Origin: Niastella sp.
GTDB taxonomy: Bacteria > Bacteroidota > Bacteroidia > Chitinophagales > Chitinophagaceae
Direction: 5' to 3'
DNA length: 64,000 nt
NCBI GenBank assembly: GCA_016710595.1
Contig: JADJVM010000008.1
Span: forward strand, 992,001-1,056,000
The position numbers and the translations under genes were made by a program. The notes below the pieces were generated by a model. It searched no databases, was not told where the DNA came from, and saw only the letters and a program-made list of their open reading frames with translations. Below are positions 50,296 through 59,104 of the stretch, one piece after another. Within the stretch, counting starts at the first letter, position 1; every line of letters begins with the position of its first letter.

Positions 50296-51291
50296 ATGAG
50301 CCCTGATTTTCATACTAAAGATTTATCATCCGGTAGTTTTTTAATTACCGGTGGTGCTGGTTTTATTGGTGGGCATATTGCAGAATATTTATTGAAAAAC
50401 AATGCCGGAAAAGTAAGGGTATTAGATAATATGGTAAATGGTTTCACAAAGACCCTTGATGTTTTAAAACAATACCCAGCATTTGAATTTATTGAAGGCG
50501 ATATCAGGAATATTGATACCTGTAAAGCAGCCTGTAAAGACATCCAGTATGTAAGCCACCAGGCAGCATTGGGGTCTGTACCAAGATCTATTAAAGAACC
50601 ATTATATTTTAATGAGGTGAATATAGGCGGTACCGTAAATATGATGATGGCAGCGGTAGAAAATAAAGTTTCTCAATTTGTGTATGCATCTTCATCATCT
50701 GTATATGGCGATGAGCCCACCTTACCCAAACAGGAAGACCGGGTAGGCAAATGCCTTTCGCCTTATGCTGCTACAAAAAAAACGGATGAACTATATGCCC
50801 AGGTTATTGCAGATGTGTATGGTTTAAAAATAATGGGTTTCCGGTATTTCAATATTTTTGGGCCACGCCAGGACCCGGATGGGCCTTATGCCGCAGTGAT
50901 CCCTTTATTTGTAAAAGGGATCATGCAAAAAACACCCGTTTATATTAATGGCGATGGTGAACAAACCCGTGATTTCACATTTGTAGAAAATGCGGTACAG
51001 GTAAATGTAAAAGGGATGCTTACCCAAAATGAAGAGGCATTCAATAAAGTTTATAATGTAGCAGTAGGCGAAAACTATTCAGTAAATTATTTGTATCTAA
51101 AATGCCAACAGGCTTTAAACAGTAATTTTGAAGCCACTTACCGGGAACCCCGTGCCGGTGATATAAGAAACTCTTTGGCAGATATTTCATTAGTGAAAAA
51201 TAACCTGGGTTATCAACCCACTAAAAAGTTTGAAGATGGCCTTATGGAAACAATTTCGTATTTTAAATCTATCTATAGCGCAACTACATAA
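50296..51291 (+). CDS. UDP-N-acetylglucosamine 4-epimerase (WbpP/TviC type)
   Basis: 331 residues, extended SDR. FLITGGAGFIGGHIAEYLL binds NAD+, the Ser-Ser-Ser segment YASSSSVYGDEP near 133 and Tyr-x3-Lys in YAATKK near 155 form the active site, and FNIFGPRQDPDGPYAAVIP near 192 is the WbpP-like substrate loop. It interconverts UDP-GlcNAc and UDP-GalNAc, feeding the upstream dehydrogenase, 17 bases away. An internal start a few codons later cannot be excluded. Confidence 0.88.
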   Translation: MSPDFHTKDLSSGSFLITGGAGFIGGHIAEYLLKNNAGKVRVLDNMVNGFTKTLDVLKQYPAFEFIEGDIRNIDTCKAACKDIQYVSHQAALGSVPRSIKEPLYFNEVNIGGTVNMMMAAVENKVSQFVYASSSSVYGDEPTLPKQEDRVGKCLSPYAATKKTDELYAQVIADVYGLKIMGFRYFNIFGPRQDPDGPYAAVIPLFVKGIMQKTPVYINGDGEQTRDFTFVENAVQVNVKGMLTQNEEAFNKVYNVAVGENYSVNYLYLKCQQALNSNFEATYREPRAGDIRNSLADISLVKNNLGYQPTKKFEDGLMETISYFKSIYSATT

Positions 51292-51305
51292 ATCCCTGTT
51301 TTATT

Positions 51306-51866
51306 ATGCCATTTATTGACACAGCATTTCCGGGCCTCAAAATTTTTGAACCCAATGTATTTGAAGATAGCCGGGGTTATTTTTTTGAAAGCTACAATCA
51401 GCAAACCTGCATTCAATCGGGTATTGATATTGTATTTGTACAAGACAACCAGGCCAAATCTTCTTATGGTGTAATACGAGGCTTGCATTATCAACTTCCA
51501 CCTTATGCTCAAACGAAATTTATCAGGGCATTATCAGGAAATATTTTAGATGTAGTCCTCGATCTCAGGAAAGGTTCTCCTACATTTGGCAAAACCTTTT
51601 CAATAGAACTATCCGCAGAAAACCATAAGCAGCTTTTGGTTCCAAAAGGTTTTGCACATGGCTATTCCGTGTTGTCACCCATAGCTGAAGTGTTTTACAA
51701 ATGCGATACATTTTATCATAAAGAAGCAGAAGCAGGCATTGCCTTTAATGATCCTGCCCTGGCCATAGACTGGCATATAGAATTGAGCAAACAGGTAATT
51801 TCAGAAAAAGACTTGCAGCACCCCGGTTTTGAAAATTGTAGAAATAATTTTGAGTTTATACTTTGA
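51306..51866 (+). CDS. rfbC: dTDP-4-dehydrorhamnose 3,5-epimerase
   Basis: 186 residues, cupin fold. FFESYNQQTC near 25, the catalytic region VIRGLHYQLPPYAQTKFIR near 58 and VPKGFAHGYSVLS near 119 with the His/Tyr acid-base residues are all typical. It epimerises dTDP-4-keto-6-deoxyglucose on the route to dTDP-L-rhamnose. RfbA and RfbB are not in this window. Confidence 0.93.
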   Translation: MPFIDTAFPGLKIFEPNVFEDSRGYFFESYNQQTCIQSGIDIVFVQDNQAKSSYGVIRGLHYQLPPYAQTKFIRALSGNILDVVLDLRKGSPTFGKTFSIELSAENHKQLLVPKGFAHGYSVLSPIAEVFYKCDTFYHKEAEAGIAFNDPALAIDWHIELSKQVISEKDLQHPGFENCRNNFEFIL

Positions 51867-52738
51867 GTAAACCAGTAAGCATATTAATTACAGGTGCAAA
51901 TGGACAATTAGGCACTGAGTTTAGGATGCTTGAAAATAAGTTTCCACATTACCAATTCATATTTACAACAAAAGAGAATTTATCTATCATACATGAGGCG
52001 GATATTGCTACTTACTTTTTAGAAAATAAATTTGATTTCTGCATTAATTGCGCAGCTTACACTGCCGTAGATAAAGCAGAAACTGAAAAAGAAAAAGCAT
52101 ATTTAATCAACGCCACGGCAGCCGGATACCTGGCTAAGGCCTGTGAAAAGTATGGCGTAAAACTATTTCATATTTCTACTGATTATGTATTTAAAGGCGC
52201 TGGTAAGGAACCGTATAAAGAAACAGATCTGGTGGATCCGATTAATTATTATGGATACACAAAATTAGAAGGCGAAAAATTAGTGTTACAATTCCATCAT
52301 GAGCCTATTATCATTCGTACTTCCTGGGTGTATAGCCCGTATGGAAATAATTTTGTAAAAACCATGATCCGGTTGATGCAGCAACGGGAATCCATTGGGG
52401 TGGTAGGGGATCAATGGGGCGCCCCCACGTATGCGGCAGACCTTGCACTGGCGATCATGTATATTATTTCATCCGGAAAATATAAACCAGGTATTTATCA
52501 TTATAGTAACCTGGGTAAGATCAGTTGGTTTGAATTTGCTCAAAAAATTAAAGCATCTATATCCTCTCCCTGTATTGTAAATTCAATTACCACTAAGGAT
52601 TATCCAGTGCTTGCAAGCAGGCCTCATTTTTCAGTCTTTAACTTAAATAAAATACAGGAAACATTTGGTATTCAAATTCCTGAATGGCAAATTAGTTTAA
52701 AGCAATGTATTCATTTAATACAACAGGGCCATACATAA
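51863..52738 (+). CDS. rfbD: dTDP-4-dehydrorhamnose reductase
   Basis: 291 residues. ILITGANGQLGTEF binds NADPH; FHISTDYVFKGAGKEPYKE near 108 and the Tyr-x3-Lys pair in YGYTKLEGEK near 130 form the active site. It makes dTDP-L-rhamnose. The start is a TTG that overlaps the rfbC stop (TTGA); no ATG exists within a reasonable distance and the Rossmann motif begins at residue 7, so TTG is well supported. Confidence 0.93.
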   Translation: MSKPVSILITGANGQLGTEFRMLENKFPHYQFIFTTKENLSIIHEADIATYFLENKFDFCINCAAYTAVDKAETEKEKAYLINATAAGYLAKACEKYGVKLFHISTDYVFKGAGKEPYKETDLVDPINYYGYTKLEGEKLVLQFHHEPIIIRTSWVYSPYGNNFVKTMIRLMQQRESIGVVGDQWGAPTYAADLALAIMYIISSGKYKPGIYHYSNLGKISWFEFAQKIKASISSPCIVNSITTKDYPVLASRPHFSVFNLNKIQETFGIQIPEWQISLKQCIHLIQQGHT

Positions 52739-52765
52739 AAAAGCTGCAATGAAGTTCATTGCAGC
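52737..52765 (-). terminator. Terminator of htpG
   Basis: Perfect hairpin GCTGCAATGAA-G-TTCATTGCAGC; on the minus strand it is followed by six T residues. It lies between the convergent rfbD and htpG genes and may slow both polymerases. Confidence 0.8.
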
Positions 52766-52786
52766 CATTGTAATCTTTAATTATTT

Positions 52787-54607
52787 TTACTGTTGCTCTA
52801 TTAATGCTACACTACGGTTTATAAAACGTGTAAGGTTTTTTCCATTTAGCAATCCCTGTGAAAGCAGGGCAAGGTCGGCAAGGTTTTGCACCAGTTTTTC
52901 CTGTTGTTCAACATTTGCAGATGCTAAAATATTTTTATAAACCGGATGGTTCCCATTTACGGTAAGGGTTACTTCATCTGGCATTTGTGCATAAAAAGAT
53001 GCCATTCCACCACCAATTGCAGCCATATCTTTCATTCTCCGCATTTGCTCAGGGCGGGTAGCCGTTACAGGGGGAGCAGTATCGTTCAATCCTTTTATTT
53101 CTACATGAATATGTAAATTATCCTGTGGCTGTTCAAATAATTTTTTTAGTTTTTCTGTATCGTCTTTGCTTAATACACTTTCTACATCTTCAGATTTATC
53201 AATCAGGTTATCGGCAATATCAGCATCTACACGGGTAAATATCGTATCGGGCCATTTCATTTCCATACTATTTATAAATGCTGCATCTACCAGGGTTTCC
53301 ATTTTTATTACCTGAAACCCTTTCGCTATCGCATGTTGAATATAGGCATCCTGCTGTACTGGGTTAGTGGTATAAAGAATCACTTGTTTGCCGTCTTTAT
53401 TTTTTTGTAAGGTTTCAGTTGCAATTTTATATTCATCCAGTGTATAGAACTTACCATTTACATCCTGCATCACAAAAAACTTTGCCGCTTTTTCTAAAAA
53501 CTTATCATCCGTCATCATTCCATACTTTACAAACAATCCCAGGCTCTCCCACTTTTCTTCAAATGAGCTGCGTTCTTTATTAAAAATCTCTTCCAGTTTA
53601 TCAGCCACTTTCCTGGTGATATGTGCATTTATTTTACGCACATTGGGGTCGCCTTGTAAATAACTACGGCTCACATTTAAAGGGATATCCGGGCTATCTA
53701 TTACACCATGTAAAAGCATTAAAAACTCAGGAACAATATCTTTTACTTCATCTGTTACAAAAACCTGGTTACTGTATAGCTGTATTTTATCTTTTTGAAT
53801 TTCATAACTCTGCTTGATTTTTGGAAAATACAAAATCCCGGTGAGGTTAAATGGATAATCTACATTTAGATGGATCCAAAATAACGGGGTTTCACTAAAA
53901 GGATATAATTCCTTATAAAAATTTTCATAATCTTCCTTGGTTAATTCAGAAGGTTTTTTGGTCCAGGCAGGCGAAGTATTGTTGAGTTGTTTATCTTCAA
54001 AGAAAACAGGAACGGGTAAAAATTTGCAAAATTTATCCAGTGTTTCTTTTACTTTAAAAGACTCTAAAAATTCTTTGCTTTCATCGTTCAGGTGCATTAC
54101 AATAGAAGTTCCCCGATCGGCTTTTTCTGTTTCTTCAATAATAAATTCAGGGCTGCCATCACATTCCCAACGAACTGCTTTAGCATCTTCTTTATAGCTT
54201 TTGGTAAACACTTCTACTTTATCGCTTACCATAAATGCACTGTAAAAGCCCAATCCAAAATGCCCGATAATATTGGCTTCGGCCTGGCCTTTATACTTTT
54301 CTAAAAACTCTTCAGCGCTGCTAAAGGCAACCTGGTTTAAGTATTTATCCACTTCTTCGGCCGTCATACCAATACCTTTGTCGGCAATCGTAAGCGTCCC
54401 ATTTTCTTTATCAATAATTACATCAATACGTAAATCACCCAATTCTCCTTTGGCCTCTCCTATGGAAGAAAGTGTTTTTAATTTTTGAGTTGCATCCACT
54501 GCATTGCTCACCAGTTCCCTGATAAAAATATCATGTTCACTATATAAGAATTTCTTTATAATGGGGAAAATATTCTCTGTTTGTACCCTAATTTGTCCTT
54601 TTTGCAT
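52787..54607 (-). CDS. htpG: Chaperone HtpG (Hsp90)
   Basis: 606 residues from MQKGQIRVQTENIF; an ATG two codons earlier is possible. The GHKL ATPase domain has the Bergerat motifs ELVSNAVDATQKL (near 32), IADKGIGMT (near 78) and GHFGLGFYSAFM (near 115). Middle and C-terminal dimerisation domains follow at the usual length. It folds and protects client proteins under stress. It is monocistronic, with its own terminator. Confidence 0.95.
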   Translation of the reverse strand: MQKGQIRVQTENIFPIIKKFLYSEHDIFIRELVSNAVDATQKLKTLSSIGEAKGELGDLRIDVIIDKENGTLTIADKGIGMTAEEVDKYLNQVAFSSAEEFLEKYKGQAEANIIGHFGLGFYSAFMVSDKVEVFTKSYKEDAKAVRWECDGSPEFIIEETEKADRGTSIVMHLNDESKEFLESFKVKETLDKFCKFLPVPVFFEDKQLNNTSPAWTKKPSELTKEDYENFYKELYPFSETPLFWIHLNVDYPFNLTGILYFPKIKQSYEIQKDKIQLYSNQVFVTDEVKDIVPEFLMLLHGVIDSPDIPLNVSRSYLQGDPNVRKINAHITRKVADKLEEIFNKERSSFEEKWESLGLFVKYGMMTDDKFLEKAAKFFVMQDVNGKFYTLDEYKIATETLQKNKDGKQVILYTTNPVQQDAYIQHAIAKGFQVIKMETLVDAAFINSMEMKWPDTIFTRVDADIADNLIDKSEDVESVLSKDDTEKLKKLFEQPQDNLHIHVEIKGLNDTAPPVTATRPEQMRRMKDMAAIGGGMASFYAQMPDEVTLTVNGNHPVYKNILASANVEQQEKLVQNLADLALLSQGLLNGKNLTRFINRSVALIEQQ

Positions 54608-54643
54608 AATCATATTTTTTTCGAGTAAACTATTTCAAATAAA

Positions 54644-54657
54644 ATGCCATTTGGCAT
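54644..54657. promoter_or_regulatory. Short palindrome upstream of htpG
   Basis: ATGCCA-TT-TGGCAT, 37 bases upstream of the htpG start. Could be an operator or part of a leader hairpin. Confidence 0.3.
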
Positions 54658-54732
54658 GTGTCCACACAATCCTGCCAAGATGACTTTTGTACTGTAAAAT
54701 TTGGCTAAATCAATATGGATGTTGATTGATTT

Positions 54733-55389
54733 TTAAAACTCCATTTCAGGAATATCTCCCTGTATCACTAATTTTCCGGCTGTTTTTGATTGTATCTCTT
54801 CTACCGAAACGCCAGGTGCCCTTTCCAATAAATGAAATGCACCATCTTTTACTTCCATTACAGCAAGATCACTTACTATCTTTTTCACACATTTAACGCC
54901 TGTTAAAGGAAGTTTACAAGCAGGCAATAATTTGCTTTCCCCTTTAGGGTTTGTATGCATCATGGCCACAATAATATTTTTTGCACTAGCTACCAGGTCC
55001 ATAGCGCCGCCCATTCCTTTCACCATTTTACCGGGAATTTTCCAATTGGCAATATCACCATTTTCACTCACTTCCATGGCGCCCAGTACAGTAAGGTCAA
55101 CTTTTCCTGAACGTATCATACCAAAACTCATGGCACTATCAAAAAATGCTGATCCGGGCAGTGTGGTAATTGTTTGTTTGCCGGCGTTAATCAGGTCAGC
55201 ATCTTCTTTTCCTTCTTCAGGGAATGGGCCCATCCCCAATAATCCATTTTCACTTTGCAATACCACTTTAATACCTTCCGGTATATAATTTGCTACCATG
55301 GTAGGGATGCCAATACCCAGGTTTACATAAAAGCCATCCTGTAATTCTTTGGCAATTCTTTTTGCTATTTGAAATTTATCGAGTGACAT
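54733..55389 (-). CDS. scoB: 3-oxoacid CoA-transferase subunit B
   Basis: 218 residues. The catalytic glutamate is in VLQSENGLLGMGP near 47, and GIGIPTMVANYIP precedes it. This is the beta subunit of a family I CoA-transferase that moves CoA from succinyl-CoA to acetoacetate or related acids. Subunit A is encoded just upstream, 41 bases away, giving the normal A-B order. Confidence 0.92.
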   Translation of the reverse strand: MSLDKFQIAKRIAKELQDGFYVNLGIGIPTMVANYIPEGIKVVLQSENGLLGMGPFPEEGKEDADLINAGKQTITTLPGSAFFDSAMSFGMIRSGKVDLTVLGAMEVSENGDIANWKIPGKMVKGMGGAMDLVASAKNIIVAMMHTNPKGESKLLPACKLPLTGVKCVKKIVSDLAVMEVKDGAFHLLERAPGVSVEEIQSKTAGKLVIQGDIPEMEF

Positions 55390-55430
55390 AAATATTATTA
55401 ATTAAAATTTTTAAAATCTTTTTAGTGAGA

Positions 55431-56135
55431 TCAGGCTTCCTTTTTTTTATTTACGGTGCGTTGTTCAATTCTTTTTTCATAATTCGCTCCCTGGAAAATG
55501 CGGTGTACATAAATACCCGGAGTATGGATATTATTGGGATCGAGTTCACCGGGCGCTACCAGTTCTTCTACTTCTGCAATTGTTATTTTACCCGCCATTG
55601 CCATCAACGGGTTAAAGTTACGGGCAGTATCCCTATACAAAAGGTTGCCATCTGTATCTCCTTTCCAGGCTTTCACAAGTGCAAAATCGGAGTTAAAAGC
55701 ATATTCTAATAAATAATCTTTCCCATTAAAATTCCTAATTTCTTTTCCTTCTGCTACTTCTGTACCTACGCCTGCTGGTGTATAAATTGCAGGCATGCCA
55801 TACCCGGTAGCCATACACCGGGTAGCCAGTGTACCTTGTGGTACCAATTCTACTTCTAATTCCCCACTCAATAATTGCCTTTCAAATTCTGAATTTTCAC
55901 CTACATAAGAAGCAATCATTTTCTTAAGCTGATGTTTTTTCAATAATAATCCTATGCCAAAATCATCAACCCCGGCATTATTTGAAATACAGGTTAACTC
56001 TTTTACCCCAGTTTTTACCAATGCTGCTATGCAGTTTTCTGGAATGCCACAAAGACCAAATCCGCCCAACATTATTACAGCGCCATCTTTAATATCCTGT
56101 GTAGCTTCTTCTGCGTTATTAAAAGTTTTTTTCAT
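55431..56135 (-). CDS. scoA: 3-oxoacid CoA-transferase subunit A
   Basis: 234 residues with the alpha-subunit glycine-rich MLGGFGLCGIPENCIAAL near 22, GVDDFGIGLLLKK near 53 and the oxyanion-hole region YTPAGVGTEVAEGKE near 118. Partner of the downstream subunit B. Its start overlaps the end of the DUF4296 gene by 17 bases, so the CoA-transferase genes are probably transcribed from further upstream. Confidence 0.92.
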   Translation of the reverse strand: MKKTFNNAEEATQDIKDGAVIMLGGFGLCGIPENCIAALVKTGVKELTCISNNAGVDDFGIGLLLKKHQLKKMIASYVGENSEFERQLLSGELEVELVPQGTLATRCMATGYGMPAIYTPAGVGTEVAEGKEIRNFNGKDYLLEYAFNSDFALVKAWKGDTDGNLLYRDTARNFNPLMAMAGKITIAEVEELVAPGELDPNNIHTPGIYVHRIFQGANYEKRIEQRTVNKKKEA

Positions 56136-56586
56136 TGATCTTAATTTTCTTTTTCAATAATTTTTGTCTTGTGATGCTATCTCTAATGCCAGGCAAGCCC
56201 GGTTTTGGTATATCCAGGATCGGTTTTATTTCCATCATGTGCTTTGGCAGTGATGAAGTGTCTGTAATGCGGTTTTGCTGTGTTATAATACTATCCATCA
56301 TTTGGCCCATCAAATTACTATGCCGTGTATAGTAATCATAACTTTTATCAAATGTTTGTTTGCTGATATGATGTTTATTAAAAATAGTTTGCTGCATTTT
56401 TATACTCTGCTCTTCCCGTGAATGCAATGAATCAACTTTTAAAAACTCGTAGGTATATACATCAGCCTGTATCATTTGCCACATTACCAGTTGCATGGTA
56501 TCTTTTGAAAGTATGCCCGATGGGGGCGCATCACTGTTACAAGATACAATGAATAAAATACTCATAAAAATGAAAAAGCTTCTCAT
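56119..56586 (-). CDS. DUF4296 lipoprotein
   Basis: 155 residues. Signal with lipobox FIVSC. The DUF4296 helical domain follows (VMWQMIQADVYTYEFL, IFNKHHISKQTFDKSYDYYTRH). Function unknown; the family sits beside PorD and CoaBC genes in many Bacteroidota. It overlaps PorD by four bases and scoA by 17. Confidence 0.8.
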   Translation of the reverse strand: MRSFFIFMSILFIVSCNSDAPPSGILSKDTMQLVMWQMIQADVYTYEFLKVDSLHSREEQSIKMQQTIFNKHHISKQTFDKSYDYYTRHSNLMGQMMDSIITQQNRITDTSSLPKHMMEIKPILDIPKPGLPGIRDSITRQKLLKKKIKINEKNF

Positions 56587-57503
56587 TTTAATGCATCCTG
56601 GTATTTAGAAGCATTTGTAATATCTATGCGTGGCAGGATATCTCTTGCCGTAGCTTTATCCTGCGGTAATGCTTTTTTAAAAATATTTACCAGTTCCGTA
56701 GATTTACCCTGAAAGAAAAACTGGTTGATCATTGTATTGGGATTATCTGAATTATAGGTATCTAATTTTTTAAGCACTTGCAACATGGCTGCTCGTCCAA
56801 TATTTTCGTCTTCATACATTTTATCAAGGCCTTTGCGATAATACTCATAATAAATATCATGCATGGCTGCGTATTTGGTATTGAGCATATTTTCTACCAG
56901 CCAATACCTGTTTCGTACCCCATCAAAAGCTTTCCAACCTGTAATGCTTCTGCCATCGGGTGCATTGTTTACTATATTTTGTGCTTTTTGAAAATAGGGA
57001 TCACCTCCATGCAATGAAAAAGAATCATAATCAAAACCCAATACCATATATGCATAATATGCAAACACCGCTGTAAGATTTGACACTAATGGATCCATTC
57101 CGCTTACCCTATTATCATTAAATTCTAACTGCTGAAATTCTATGTACTTAAAACTAATATTGTCATCCTTAAAATTAATAATGGGAGATAAGTAATCGGT
57201 ATTAAAGACTGGCCTGGCAGCTTGAATGGTTAATGATGCATTGTATATATTCTGTTCAGAAGTTGCTTCTACATTTAAAAGAAAATTACAATCAATTTTT
57301 TCTGATGGCGCAAATACATCATTGGTCCATTTACGGTTATTTAAAAAATTATTCAATGCAGTTTGAAGTGTGGTAAAAGTGCTCCTGTTAACATTGGGCC
57401 CTACCTGGTTAGCCACTACTGTTACCCGGGCATTTAATTCCTGGGCGTGAGATGTGGTGAAACATAAAAAAGGGAGAAGTAAAGTAAATAATAATTTATA
57501 CAT
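56583..57503 (-). CDS. porD: DUF4835 protein, PorD-like T9SS component
   Basis: 306 residues, signal peptide to SHAQ. ELNARVTVVANQVGPNVNRSTF at the mature start and the YWLVENMLNTKYAAMHDIYYEY helix near 215 are characteristic of DUF4835/PorD. PorD has been implicated in the type IX secretion system at the outer membrane, consistent with the T9SS-sorted surface protein at 23204. It overlaps CoaBC by eight bases. Confidence 0.82.
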   Translation of the reverse strand: MYKLLFTLLLPFLCFTTSHAQELNARVTVVANQVGPNVNRSTFTTLQTALNNFLNNRKWTNDVFAPSEKIDCNFLLNVEATSEQNIYNASLTIQAARPVFNTDYLSPIINFKDDNISFKYIEFQQLEFNDNRVSGMDPLVSNLTAVFAYYAYMVLGFDYDSFSLHGGDPYFQKAQNIVNNAPDGRSITGWKAFDGVRNRYWLVENMLNTKYAAMHDIYYEYYRKGLDKMYEDENIGRAAMLQVLKKLDTYNSDNPNTMINQFFFQGKSTELVNIFKKALPQDKATARDILPRIDITNASKYQDALK

Positions 57504-58689
57504 GGCCTTTTTGAGTAATGGTGTTTACAATATCTGCAGCTACTTCTTTTTTTGATTTCAGAGCAAATTCAAAACAATTTTCTGCTTTATCAAAAATAGT
57601 TATTTTATTGCTGTCGTAGCCAAAGCCTGCACCTTTATCCCGCATAGAATTAAGTATCATATAGTCTGCATTCTTTAGCTTTAACTTTTTAATGGCATTT
57701 TCTTTTTCATGATCTGTTTCCAGGGCAAATCCCACCAGCAGTTGTTCCTTCTTTTTTATAGCACCTAATTGCTTTAAAATGTCAGGTGTTTTGTGAAGGG
57801 TTAAGATCAATTCGTCTTCTTTTTTCTTGATTTTGGTTTCAGATATTTCTGCAACAGCATAATCTGCTACTGCAGCAGCCATGATGAAAATATCTGTGTT
57901 TTCAAAAACCTTCATACAAGCATCATACATTTGTTGTGCCGTTTGTACCGAAATAGAGTGCATCCCTACCGGGATTTGTTGCTTGATGGGCCCATGAATA
58001 AGCAAAACAGTTGCGCCCCTGTTTTTACATTCTTCAGCAAGGGCTATTCCCATTTTGCCGGAAGAATGGTTCCCAATAAAACGTACCGGGTCTATCGGTT
58101 CATAAGTGGGGCCTGCTGTAATTACAATTTGTTTTCCGGCCAGAGTAGTATGTTGCTGAAAGTAATTTTGTAAATAAGTAATCATTTCTTCAGGTTCAGC
58201 CATCCGGCCCTCGCCCCTTAGCCCACTCGCAAGCTCCCCATGATGCACGGGTAATACCAGGTTTCCAAATGATTTTATTTTTTCTATATTCTCTTTTGTA
58301 GTTGCATGATGCCACATATCTTCATCCATTGCAGGCGCTACCAGTACTTTACAGGTAGCAGAAAGGTAAACAGCAGTAAGTAGGTTATCGCATAATCCAT
58401 GCGCCATTTTCGCAAGTGTATTGCAACTAAGAGGCGCTATCAACATCACATCTGCCCAGCGGCCAAGCAATACATGGTTTGCCCAGGATGAATCGGTGGC
58501 AAGGCTATGAAGTACCTCATTTTTGCTTAAGGTACTTAATGTAAGAGGCGTTACAAAGGCGGTAGAGGCCGGGGTCATAATTACTTTTACGATGGCACCT
58601 TCTTTTACCAGTAAGCGAACCAGTACTGCAATTTTATAGGCAGCAATACTGCCACTAACCCCTATTAATATTTTTTTGTTTGTAAGCAT
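57496..58689 (-). CDS. coaBC: Bifunctional phosphopantothenoylcysteine decarboxylase/phosphopantothenate-cysteine ligase
   Basis: 397 residues from the ATG; a GTG 18 bases upstream lies inside a terminator hairpin. CoaC (1-185) has GVSGSIAAYK, the His in SWANHVLLG and the PAMDEDMW substrate motif with the catalytic Cys lid. CoaB (190-397) begins ITAGPTYEPIDPVRFIGNHSSGKMG. It makes 4'-phosphopantetheine for coenzyme A. It lies in the conserved bamD-rpoZ-coaBC-porD block. Confidence 0.93.
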   Translation of the reverse strand: MLTNKKILIGVSGSIAAYKIAVLVRLLVKEGAIVKVIMTPASTAFVTPLTLSTLSKNEVLHSLATDSSWANHVLLGRWADVMLIAPLSCNTLAKMAHGLCDNLLTAVYLSATCKVLVAPAMDEDMWHHATTKENIEKIKSFGNLVLPVHHGELASGLRGEGRMAEPEEMITYLQNYFQQHTTLAGKQIVITAGPTYEPIDPVRFIGNHSSGKMGIALAEECKNRGATVLLIHGPIKQQIPVGMHSISVQTAQQMYDACMKVFENTDIFIMAAAVADYAVAEISETKIKKKEDELILTLHKTPDILKQLGAIKKKEQLLVGFALETDHEKENAIKKLKLKNADYMILNSMRDKGAGFGYDSNKITIFDKAENCFEFALKSKKEVAADIVNTITQKGHV

Positions 58690-58713
58690 AAAAAAAGGCG
58701 GAATCACCCGCCT
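58690..58713 (-). terminator. Terminator-like hairpin directly before coaBC start codon
   Basis: AGGCGG-GTGATT-CCGCCT followed by seven T residues on the minus strand; the T run touches the coaBC ATG. It may end the rpoZ transcript or act as an attenuator for coaBC. Confidence 0.6.
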
Positions 58714-58762
58714 GTAAATTTATATATTCCTGTTGGTAAATCTTGCCTGTAAGGCATATAAA

Positions 58763-59104
58763 TCAACTAAACAGGTCGTCTTCGTTCTTTCTGAAATACA
58801 CTTTATCTTCTAAAAACTCTGTGGTAGCCAATAAAGCCGGGTTTGGCATACGTTCATAAGCTTTTGATATTTCTATCTGTTCTTTATTTTCATGTATTTC
58901 TTCCAGGCTATCGGTATGGCTCGCAAATTCTTCCAGTTTGCTATGCAACTCTTCCCGGATGCTGATATTGATCTGGTTTGCCCGTTTTGCGATGATGGCA
59001 ATAGACTCATATAAATTGCCTGTTTTTGCTTTTAGGTCGCTCAATTTTTTTGGTTCAACTACGCTACTGGTATTAGCGCTTAGCTGACGACGCAGTTTGC
59101 TCAT
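58763..59104 (-). CDS. rpoZ: RNA polymerase omega subunit
   Basis: 113 residues of the Bacteroidota Rpb6/omega type: NLYESIAIIAKRANQINISIREELHSKLEEF is the conserved core, and the C-terminal NPALLATTEFLEDKVYFRK is typical of the phylum. It helps assemble RNA polymerase. Its position between bamD and coaBC is conserved. The start overlaps bamD by 32 bases. Confidence 0.9.
   Translation of the reverse strand: MSKLRRQLSANTSSVVEPKKLSDLKAKTGNLYESIAIIAKRANQINISIREELHSKLEEFASHTDSLEEIHENKEQIEISKAYERMPNPALLATTEFLEDKVYFRKNEDDLFS

Noticed and set aside
54932..55288. 118-residue plus-strand frame
   Set aside because: Antisense to scoB, which has intact catalytic motifs.
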